64,000 nucleotides of DNA. It comes from CAYRVX01 sp964642165. GTDB taxonomy: Bacteria; Planctomycetota; Phycisphaerae; SM23-33. Positions 8,501 to 14,968 of this stretch are shown one piece after another. Position 1 is the stretch's first letter. The number at the start of each line of letters is the position of its first letter. Location: contig CAZXOC010000002.1 of the NCBI GenBank assembly GCA_964642165.1, positions 1 to 64,000 of the forward strand. The letters are read 5' to 3'. The notes below the pieces were generated by a model that searched no databases, was not told the origin of the DNA, and was given only the letters and a program-made list of their open reading frames with translations. The translations under genes and the position numbers were made by a program.

Positions 8501-9669
8501 GCCTGCACCTGCGGGAGATCGAGATCTACGGCCCGCCGGGCAAGGTGGAGGTGTCGGTCCCGGGCGGCGAGACGGCGTGCCGCCAAGCCGTCGAGCGGAG
8601 AGGCATCACGGCGTGGATCGTCAACCGCACGGCGGAGCCCCTGCGCGTGGAGGCATGCGTCTCGGCGCCCCGGGGCTGGACGGCGCGACCGGCAAGGGCG
8701 CCGGTGACGATCGGGCCCCGCACGGGGGTCAAGGCGGCTTTCGACGTGCAGGCGCCCGCGCCGTTGGCCGTAGGCCCCGTGCCCATCGACGTGGAGGTGC
8801 GAGACCCGCAAGGTCGCGTGCTGGACTACGATCGCCTTACGCTCACGTTCCTCTCCCCCGTCGAGCTGACGCCGCGAGCGCCGCAGCGCCTGGACGGGAC
8901 GGCCCAGCCCATGCGCCTGGACATCCGGAACCTCGCGCACGATTCGGACGTCACCGGCACGGCGAGGGTGTGCGTCTCCGCGCTCGAACAGGGCGACCGG
9001 TCGCTCGAGCCCCCCGCCAAGGCGTTCGGGCCGGTTCAGCCCGGGCAGACCGTTACCGTCGAAGTGCCGGTGCGCGGGCTGAAGCTACTCGGGCGGCCGT
9101 GGCGCGTGGCGTGGTCCGTCACGGCGAGAGGGCTGATCGCCACGGCGAGCGAGGAGTGGGCGCCCGTGCGGGCGTGGCACGTCGTCGGGCCGTTCGCCAA
9201 CGACGAGAAGAACACGGCCCTGCACACGGCCTTCGCGCCGGAGAGGGGCGTGGACCTCTCGGCGCCCTGCGACCTCGCGGGCGGCAAGAAGGGCCGGTGG
9301 CGCCTGGCCGTCACGGACGGGGGCGGCTACGTCGAGCTGGCCAAGCGGTTCGAGCGGAACACGTTCGCCTGCGCGTATGCCTTCGCGATCGTCCGCTGCC
9401 CCACGGCGCGCGATGCCGTGGTGTCGGTCGGCTGGGACGACGGCTTCCGGCTCTTCCTCAACGGCACGTGCGTCGCCGAGGACGACAGCACGTCCCACGG
9501 CGCCAAGCCCGGCCAACTCCGCGTGCCGGTGCGCCTGAAGGCCGGGGACAACGAGGTGCTCCTGAAGGTCACCCAGTTCCACGGCGGGTGGGGCTTCTAC
9601 TTCCGCGTGCTCGGACCGGACGGCAAGCCGATGGGCGACGCGGCCATCCTGCCGGATCGATCGCCGTAG
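5566..9669 (+). CDS. Large exported multidomain glycoside-hydrolase-like protein
   Basis: The protein has 1367 residues. The start is ATG 5566 with GAAGGAG upstream, which places a signal peptide (WLAAVVAASAALIQSPALG) at the N-terminus. Residues about 35-310 are an NHL-like propeller (repeated GNVYVT, GSVYAQ, GNVYSL strands). A clan-A-type TIM barrel spans roughly 420-720, with IINEPNF giving a candidate acid/base Glu540 and IWQTERGMPG a candidate nucleophile Glu639. Residues about 800-960 resemble a discoidin-type domain, and the C-terminus ends in a jelly-roll with DDGFRLFLNGT. The propeller-plus-glycosidase order is unusual. No family number can be assigned by eye. The gene is transcribed divergently from the 5402 hydrolase. 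Confidence 0.75.
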   Translation: MWNARWARAVRWLAAVVAASAALIQSPALGKDADLVLGGPGAGKGTFARILDITFDARGILYVLDGGPFQKRDETVEGNFLVQKFDGRGRFVSQFSVHDEQLGERNDPARLAVDSRGNVYVTQPKAGVVQQFSPDGKLLRRLDVPNAFAIAVHKTGEGERVLVAPRPGGGEAIDRLAVLQPTGAVGEPLKLTRKLTRCSDLAIDAGGSVYAQADTRQVHKFDAVGRHRLTIGAGTTGRLEDGSELWHSVAVDPAGNVYSLACGWIARFDAAVTSVTRRQGKFTWYDPWIPHAAYTMLAVDPTGRLWVATSGHDDGKGRYHRRPVVLRTAEDFFGKKAETHSALLLGLNAEIVPRLPYHVGCHLEPVTVDFVVKPGVRRVHDVSVAWGIRDVLGAEAAAGRFDLKLVDGQEARRAFTFTPRRWGWYTIEVNIAAAGRRLVGIGAHLGLTPAYPHLPLLKAGQSPGGWEDPLRQAFVGLPLLRVHPRPGQLDKLEKVLADCARHGVTPLAQFTGKKEATHDFVARTVTRFKGRIRHWEIINEPNFSFSPAEYVTLCGRLYPLIKAIDPSAKVLAPAVCGVQLPWYRAFYERGGHGSCDILSVHDYEGHESIDPFHWRRKFGDLRRVMRGHRDADKPIWQTERGMPGVRADCFLGPAQAVRELLHRNLLASFGIPSEHSVYYYLNHGGYGAYPAYLWSRVGPHPAALALRTRRAMLMGRKLAERIDLGTTGSKCLLALRYAGGPGQVITLQSLGTLDWPMELPVSGGESLAVVDAFGNEQAAPVRSGKARVTVGALPIYLRLAEGQKVTIPKLDLGRNLAPLATFSYSGKLKHEDTTVLANGVFESPHAGYPTQYRYLEGEITSFPQYLNITFPHPRTVDRMLVFSLRADNMQTALLDYDVEAHVAGRWTTVCRTRTPMPASSAVLTPQCKANTWYMDTNFFRNEFRPVTAHRLRLVVRNTTRGLLPDAAAERITGRDFGPRLHLREIEIYGPPGKVEVSVPGGETACRQAVERRGITAWIVNRTAEPLRVEACVSAPRGWTARPARAPVTIGPRTGVKAAFDVQAPAPLAVGPVPIDVEVRDPQGRVLDYDRLTLTFLSPVELTPRAPQRLDGTAQPMRLDIRNLAHDSDVTGTARVCVSALEQGDRSLEPPAKAFGPVQPGQTVTVEVPVRGLKLLGRPWRVAWSVTARGLIATASEEWAPVRAWHVVGPFANDEKNTALHTAFAPERGVDLSAPCDLAGGKKGRWRLAVTDGGGYVELAKRFERNTFACAYAFAIVRCPTARDAVVSVGWDDGFRLFLNGTCVAEDDSTSHGAKPGQLRVPVRLKAGDNEVLLKVTQFHGGWGFYFRVLGPDGKPMGDAAILPDRSP

Positions 9670-9691
9670 CCGCCCAGCCGGCGCGGCGAGC

Positions 9692-9720
9692 TTGACCACC
9701 GCGCGGGCAGGCGCTGTGAT
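9692..9720 (+). promoter_or_regulatory. Candidate sigma70 promoter upstream of symporter remnant
   Basis: TTGACC, a 17-nt spacer and TGTGAT lie about 105 nt before the symporter start. The promoter looks intact although the gene is broken. Confidence 0.5.
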
Positions 9721-9825
9721 CTCGCCGCCATCGTGTGAATACTCCTTTCCGTCACTGGCGTCTCGCCCAACGCTCGCAGCAGGAGAGGCCGAACGTTCGA
9801 GTGGCTCGAAGTATGGCTCCATGAG

Positions 9826-10431
9826 ATGAGCCCCGTGGACAAGACGGCGATCCAGTGGGTCCAGGCGCTGAACGACAACGCCATCTGGGGTCCGCCGATG
9901 CTCGTGCTGCTGCTGGGAGCGGGCATCCACGTCTCAATCCGCACGAAGTTAATCCAGTTCCGCAAGTTCGGGCTGATGAGCCGCGAGACGCTGGGGAAGA
10001 TCTTCCACCGGGGCCCGGCCGCCGAAGGCGACGTCACCCCCTTCCAGGCCATGAGCGTCGCGATGGGCGGAACGGTCGGCGTGGGGGACATCGCCGGCGT
10101 GGCGACGGCCATCGCCGCCGGCGGGTCCGGGGCGCTGCTCTGGATGCTCGTCTCCGGGCTCGTCGGCATGGCGACGTAGTTCACCGAGGTCGTCCTGGGC
10201 ACGCACTACCGCCCGCGCGAGCCCGGCGGGCCGATGATGGGCGGCCCGATGACCTACATCACCCGAGGCCTGGGGCGGCGCTGGAAGCCGCTGGCGATCC
10301 TCTTCTGCCTCTTCGGCGCGCCGGCCGGGCTGGGCATCGGCAACATGACGCAGGCCAACGCCGTCGCCACGGGCGTCGAGCGCCTCATCGAGGGCACCGC
10401 CGAGCCGGGGTGGATGGCGCTGTTCGCCACG
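9826..10431 (+). pseudogene. Na+/alanine symporter (AGCS family) remnant: internal stop and 3' truncation
   Basis: The first 117 codons encode a clear AGCS N-terminus: NAIWGPPMLVLLLGAGIHVSIRT, then DIAGVATAIAAGGSGALLWM and GLVGMAT. A TAG follows exactly where the family has Lys in GMATK. The same frame then continues with FTEVVLGTHYR, GGPMTYITRGLGRRW and IGNMTQANAVA. Homology ends near 10428, about 200 residues into a protein normally 450-500 long. The next base pairs belong to the stop codon of the convergent beta-helix gene. The family's GTGNIAGV loop reads GVGDIAGV and GPGA reads GSGA, consistent with relaxed selection. Nonsense mutation plus deletion is the simplest reading; an assembly join at about 10430 is the alternative. 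Confidence 0.85.
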
Positions 10432-12474
10432 TCAGTGGGGCGGCGCGAATCGCTTGGGGAAGTCCGCCTTGAGCCCGATGCGGCTCGTGTCGATCGGCCG
10501 GAAGCCGAGTTTCAGGGCGGGAGAGCTGTCCTTCAGGCGGAAGTCGCGCCCGGCGAAATCGGCAAACAGCGGGTCGGCCGTGATGCTGCTCCGGTCGAAC
10601 TTCCCGCCGAAGGCCTTTCGCCAGGCGTCGTACGTGCGGCCGCCGGGGCTCCGCCCGGCCATGGTCAGCTCGCCGCCGGGGTGGAAGTACACGTTCTGGT
10701 CGCACTCGGCGAGGCGGTCGGTGGTCCAGTTGTTGAAGTCGTAGATCGCGGCGGCGGGCTCCTCGATGTACACGATGTTGCGCCGGTAGACGTGGTGGTC
10801 GCATCGCTCGTCGGCCATGAAGAGCGACCGGATCGCCGAGCGGCACCCCCGCGAGACGACCAGAACGTTGTTCTCGATGCGGTTGCCGACGCCCTTGGCG
10901 TAAATGCACTGGTTGCCGCCCTTGCCGGCCACGTCGTAGATGACGTTGTTCGTCACGACGAAGTAGTCGGTCGCGTCGTCGAGGTACATCCCGCTCTGGA
11001 TGGTCATGCGGGTGTTGCCGACGTCGTGGATCAGGTTGTGGTCGTAGACGTTGTCCCGCCCCGGGCCCCACGACTCCATCGCGCCGGTGTCCTGGCTGTC
11101 GAGGTTGACGTGGTGGATGTGGTTGTAGGCAAGCAGGTTCTTCCGCGAGTGCAGGAAGTCGTGGCGGTTGGCCCACGTGACGCCCTTGACCTGCTTGCGC
11201 AGCACCTGGTAGCGGACGCCCTTGATCGTCGTGCCGTACCGCGGCATGTGGTGGATGTCGTTGTGCACGACGCGGTTGTGCCCGCTCTGGCTGATTCGCA
11301 CGCCGTAGCCGTGTCCCACCAGCCGCCCGCAGTGGTGGATGTGGTTGTTCTCCACCACGTGGTGGTGGTTGACGTCCCCCCGGCCGGGCGAGAGCCCCTG
11401 GAGGTGCACGCCGTGCAGGCCGTGCCGGAGGATCTCGTTGCCGTAGAGCGTGATGCGCCGGGCGTGGCCGGCGATGAGCACCCCGCACTCGCGGGCGTTC
11501 TCGATGCGGCAGAAGCGCACGGAGCAGTCGGCGGCCCCGTCGAAGCGCACGCCGTCGCCGTTGGAGATGCTCACGTCGAGGCCCTCGAAGTGCACGTTGC
11601 GCACGGGCCGCTCCGCCGTCCCCTCGATCGCCAGCACGGCGCCCGCCGTCGACGCGACCAGCGTCCGTGCGCCCGGGTCGCCGCCGGAGCGTGGCCAGGC
11701 GTACAGCGATCCCGCTCGCAGGTCGATCACGCACTCGCCCGGCCGGTCCAGCAGCGCCAGGACGTTCTGGACGAAGTAGCGGTTGCCCGGCCGCATCCGG
11801 AAGCCGCGCCCGCCCATGGTGACGGTGCGCGTGGCGGCATCGACGCCGGCGAGCGGCACGTCCTTGCTGAACCAGTCGTGGTAGGCCCAGAGGAACACGC
11901 GCCCGCCGGCGATGTCCCACCCGGCGGGGTCCAGGTCGCCCGCGCTGTAGACGAACGCACGGGACTCGTTGCCCTTGGCGGGGCGCTCCAGGCGGAAGTA
12001 GCCGTCGTTGGGCGCGCGGGCAAGCGTGAGCCGCCGGCCATTCTCGAAGAGCTGGTCCGGCTGGGCGCCGGCGGGGACGGTCGCCTGCCGGATGCTGCCC
12101 TTGTGCCGACGCCAGCCGGTGACCCGCAGGCCGCCGACGAGGACGGGCACTTCGCCGGGCTCGGCCGCGTACGTGATGCAGAGCTTGTCGCTGCCGGAGT
12201 CCTCCGGGCCGAACGCGAGGCCCTGCGGCAGGTAGTACGTCCCGCCGCAAACGAGCACGCGGACGTCGCCCTCCGGGCGCGTGCGGATCAGCGCCCGAAC
12301 GGCATCGCGGGCCCGGCGGAGCGTCGCGAACGGCTTCGCTGCCGTGCCGGGGCCGGCGTCGTCACCTGCCGGCGCGACGTGGAAGGTCCGCTGGAGGTCC
12401 GCCCCGCGCGTTCCGCCGGCGAGGGACGCCAGCACGACGAGGAGGGTCAACGAGGCCGCTGAACGCGTGCGCAT
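10432..12474 (-). CDS. Exported right-handed parallel beta-helix protein
   Basis: This 680-residue protein has a signal peptide (SLTLLVVLASLAGGTRGA). The segment FHVAPAGDDAGPGTAAKPFA is the usual opening of pectate-lyase-like/DUF1565 beta-helix proteins. Residues about 290-600 contain many NosD-like coils rich in Asn and His (NNHIHHCG, HNDIHHMPRYG, TNNVIYDVAG). Such proteins bind or cleave polysaccharides; no catalytic residues could be singled out. The start is supported by GGGAG upstream. It is the third gene of a minus-strand run behind the 16855 fusion protein and the 14783 glycosidase-like protein. Its stop codon forms the junction with the symporter remnant. Confidence 0.8.
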   Translation of the reverse strand: MRTRSAASLTLLVVLASLAGGTRGADLQRTFHVAPAGDDAGPGTAAKPFATLRRARDAVRALIRTRPEGDVRVLVCGGTYYLPQGLAFGPEDSGSDKLCITYAAEPGEVPVLVGGLRVTGWRRHKGSIRQATVPAGAQPDQLFENGRRLTLARAPNDGYFRLERPAKGNESRAFVYSAGDLDPAGWDIAGGRVFLWAYHDWFSKDVPLAGVDAATRTVTMGGRGFRMRPGNRYFVQNVLALLDRPGECVIDLRAGSLYAWPRSGGDPGARTLVASTAGAVLAIEGTAERPVRNVHFEGLDVSISNGDGVRFDGAADCSVRFCRIENARECGVLIAGHARRITLYGNEILRHGLHGVHLQGLSPGRGDVNHHHVVENNHIHHCGRLVGHGYGVRISQSGHNRVVHNDIHHMPRYGTTIKGVRYQVLRKQVKGVTWANRHDFLHSRKNLLAYNHIHHVNLDSQDTGAMESWGPGRDNVYDHNLIHDVGNTRMTIQSGMYLDDATDYFVVTNNVIYDVAGKGGNQCIYAKGVGNRIENNVLVVSRGCRSAIRSLFMADERCDHHVYRRNIVYIEEPAAAIYDFNNWTTDRLAECDQNVYFHPGGELTMAGRSPGGRTYDAWRKAFGGKFDRSSITADPLFADFAGRDFRLKDSSPALKLGFRPIDTSRIGLKADFPKRFAPPH

Positions 12475-12512
12475 GAGGGAACTCCCGTGCCGATCCGGCC
12501 GCGCGCCGGCGC

Positions 12513-14783
12513 CTACTTCGGGCCGTCGATCACCTTGAACGTGACGGTCAGGGGCTTGCTCGTGGCCCCGCCGGGGCCCCGGGCGACGGCCGTCAGCTTG
12601 TGCGTGCCCGCCGGTGGCGTCCAGTCGCCGTAGTCGCCGTCGCGGTCGCCGGCCAGGGCGTATGGCGCGGTCCCCTCCGTCTTGCCGCGCTTGCCGTCGA
12701 GCGTGAAGGTCACGCTGTCCACGTCGCCGCTGGTGCGGGCGATGACGTTCAGCTTGCGCGTCGGCAGCCTCGACAGGTCGATCATCGCCCCGTCGGCGAG
12801 GGGGTCGAAGGCCCCGATCGGCCGGTCCTTGTCGGCGTCGATCAGCGCGAAGCCCTCGATGACGGGCGGCTTGCCCGTTCGCTTGGGCCGGCGGCGCTTG
12901 GCCGACCCGCCGCCGCGGGCAGGCTTCGGCAGGCCGCGCGCGTCGGCTTGCGTGAACGTCGGCAGCGGCGCGTTGGCGCCCAGGTGCCACGCCCCCGCCC
13001 CGCGGACGAGGGCGACCCAGTCCTTGTTCTCCTCGGCCGGCGGCTCGCCGATGGCGTGCTTGCCGGCTCCCTGGAACGTCTTGACCGTGCCGTCCCGCAG
13101 CGAGCCGCCCTTCCGCGGGTTGTACCACCGGACGGTGTACGTGTTGTCCGGGACGGTCAGCGCCGTCGTGCCGCCGCGGGGCAGGTAGATCGCGTAGATC
13201 TTGCCCTCGGAGTAGAAGCAGTAGTCGTCCCTGGCGTCGGTCAGCTCGTCGCCGGTCCGCATCGCCCAGAACGGCAGGTGCTTGTGGAAGAACTCCAGGG
13301 CGTGGCGCGTCTGGGCCCACATGTTCGCGCGGCTGCGCCAGTCCTCGCAGTTCAGATCGTTGTGGGCGTACTTGTAGCCGAAGTACCACTCGCAGCCCGC
13401 CCCGCCGGCCATCAGGTTGCCCCAGAGCGGGTAGCGGCGGACGTCGTCGTGATCGGGGTCGTCCTTGTCGGGCTTGATGCCGGTGTTGGCGGGCCCGGCC
13501 TCGTCGTGGCAGACGAACCACCGCCGCCCCGCCAGTGCTGAGCGGACGACCCACTTGATCGTCTCGGCGTGGGTGATGCGGGCGTTGCCCGTCTGGAGGC
13601 TAGGCCCGTCGAACGGCCCGAAGCCCAGTAGCGGGGAGTAGACCTGGTCGTAGCGCCCCGGGAACGTGTGGCAGACGATCGCGTGGTCGTAGGGGTCGAG
13701 GCCGCGGACGTACGTGCAGAACGCCTTGCGCTGCGCGTCGGTGTTGGTGTTCTCCTCGCCGAGGTTCCACGTGATCGCCAGGTGGTGGGCGAAGCGGGCG
13801 ATCAGCTCGCGGTAGTAGAGCTTCCGCTGCGGGCCCAGCTCGCCGCCGTCGAGGCCCTGGTCGTTCTCCGTCTCCTGCGTGATCGGGTGCAGCGCCAGTC
13901 CGAGCGAGTCCATGTGCGAGAAGACGATCTCCCACTGGTCGAGCTTGGAGCAGTCGAACCGCATCCGCTCCTTGGGCGAGGTCCACGGCCAGGTGTCCTT
14001 CCCGTCGCCGCCGTCGATGTTGTACGGGATGAAGTACACGCTGTTCATGCCCGTCGAGGCGAGGTAGTTCAGCGCGCCGATGATCCCCTTGCCCTTGCCC
14101 CCCCGCCAGGTCGGGTCGCCCGGGCGCCAGTCCTTCACGTGGGGCGCGTACTTATGGAGGAAGCCGCCGGTCTGCTGCCGGCCGCTCTTGCCCGTGTCGA
14201 ACGTGCCGTCGAAATCGGCGTAGCCCAGGAAGTTCTCCGGGCTGTCCGCGCCGCCCTTGAGAAAGCGCTCGCCCGTCTCGGCGAAGCGCAGGTAGTGCCC
14301 GCCCACGTGGCGAAGGAAGCCCTTGGCGCGGAAGTCGCGGCCTGTCTTGTCGCTCGGGGCGATGCGGAGCTGGCCGGACGTGCCGTCGAAGGCGGCGGGC
14401 TTGCCGGCCTTCGGGTCGTCGCTCAGCACCACGTTCCGCCCCCCGCGGAACGAGGCGACGTAGGCCCACGTGCCGGTCGCCTCCGGCACGAAGTGGACGC
14501 GCCACTTGGTGCCCTTGGCCGCGCCGGTCTCGCCGGCCCGCCCGTCGGCGGCGTAGTAGCCCGGCACGACCACCTTCTTCTCGCCCTGCGAGAACGTCAC
14601 GGTCAGGCAGTAGTCCGTGAAGGGGTTCGGCGTGGCGCCCTCGCTCGTGGCGGGGCCGTCAAACGTCAGCGTGACGTTGTGCCACTTCTTCCGCTGTCCC
14701 GTGACGGCGGGCTCAGCGATGGCGATGTGGGTAACGGCGACGAATACCAGTGCGATGATCAGCAGCCTCGGGCTGAGCGACAC
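12513..14783 (-). CDS. Exported DUF5060/apiosidase-like glycoside hydrolase with collagen-binding-type and Ig-like domains
   Basis: The protein has 756 residues. A GTG start is chosen because AAGGAG lies 9 nt upstream and a signal peptide (LLIIALVFVAVTHIAIA) follows. Residues about 25-125 form a DUF5060-type beta-sandwich. Residues about 140-480 are a TIM-barrel with FLKGGADSPENF, ITWNLGEENTNT and FVCHDEAGPANTG, matching the DUF4038/apiosidase-like group. A putative collagen-binding C-terminal domain follows (YAIYLPRGGTTALTVPDNTY), and the last 130 residues look Ig-like. Substrate is likely a decorated plant or algal polysaccharide, by family only. It lies 38 nt upstream of the beta-helix gene and is separated from the fusion gene by a repeat-bearing spacer. 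Confidence 0.75.
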   Translation of the reverse strand: MSLSPRLLIIALVFVAVTHIAIAEPAVTGQRKKWHNVTLTFDGPATSEGATPNPFTDYCLTVTFSQGEKKVVVPGYYAADGRAGETGAAKGTKWRVHFVPEATGTWAYVASFRGGRNVVLSDDPKAGKPAAFDGTSGQLRIAPSDKTGRDFRAKGFLRHVGGHYLRFAETGERFLKGGADSPENFLGYADFDGTFDTGKSGRQQTGGFLHKYAPHVKDWRPGDPTWRGGKGKGIIGALNYLASTGMNSVYFIPYNIDGGDGKDTWPWTSPKERMRFDCSKLDQWEIVFSHMDSLGLALHPITQETENDQGLDGGELGPQRKLYYRELIARFAHHLAITWNLGEENTNTDAQRKAFCTYVRGLDPYDHAIVCHTFPGRYDQVYSPLLGFGPFDGPSLQTGNARITHAETIKWVVRSALAGRRWFVCHDEAGPANTGIKPDKDDPDHDDVRRYPLWGNLMAGGAGCEWYFGYKYAHNDLNCEDWRSRANMWAQTRHALEFFHKHLPFWAMRTGDELTDARDDYCFYSEGKIYAIYLPRGGTTALTVPDNTYTVRWYNPRKGGSLRDGTVKTFQGAGKHAIGEPPAEENKDWVALVRGAGAWHLGANAPLPTFTQADARGLPKPARGGGSAKRRRPKRTGKPPVIEGFALIDADKDRPIGAFDPLADGAMIDLSRLPTRKLNVIARTSGDVDSVTFTLDGKRGKTEGTAPYALAGDRDGDYGDWTPPAGTHKLTAVARGPGGATSKPLTVTFKVIDGPK

Positions 14784-14858
14784 GGCAGTTCTCCTTCTTC
14801 GTTCCGCCGGAAACGACCTCCGACCCAAACCGAGTGCTCCACGCACTCCGCGAGATCC

Positions 14859-14954
14859 GTGCAATCTGTGTAATCCGTGAAATCTGTGGACACGTGGAAT
14901 CCGTGGGATCTGTGGACACGTGCAATCTGTGTAATCCGTGAAATCTGTGGACAC
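14859..14954 (+). repeat. Intergenic direct repeat, two identical 35-bp units flanking a 26-bp related unit
   Basis: Identical 35-bp units occupy 14859-14893 and 14920-14954, and a shortened relative lies at 14894-14919, giving a 61-bp period. Each is built from short words of the type AATCTGTG, TAATCCGTG and TGTGGACAC. On the minus strand this reads as the TCCACAGATT/CACGGATTAC family of simple intergenic repeats seen in several environmental bacterial phyla. It falls in the 185-nt gap between two minus-strand genes. Base composition is clearly more AT-rich than its surroundings. Confidence 0.85.
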
Positions 14955-14968
14955 ATGGGATCCGCGGA

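Noticed and set aside
3253..8940. Open frame of about 1,900 codons on the minus strand spanning several genes
   Set aside because: Only the last 428 codons have a recognised family (GlmU-like). The rest is antisense to the 5566 glycosidase gene and the 4599 hydrolase, low in complexity and rich in Arg, Ala, Gly, as expected from GC-rich third positions.
10177..10179. TAG in the symporter read as pyrrolysine or suppressed
   Set aside because: The protein is also truncated at 10430 and has drifted conserved residues, and the site is normally Lys; no pyl genes are seen. A pseudogene is simpler.
14859..14954. Possible CRISPR array
   Set aside because: Only two full repeat copies, the intervening 26 bp is related to the repeat itself rather than unique spacer, and no cas gene is near.
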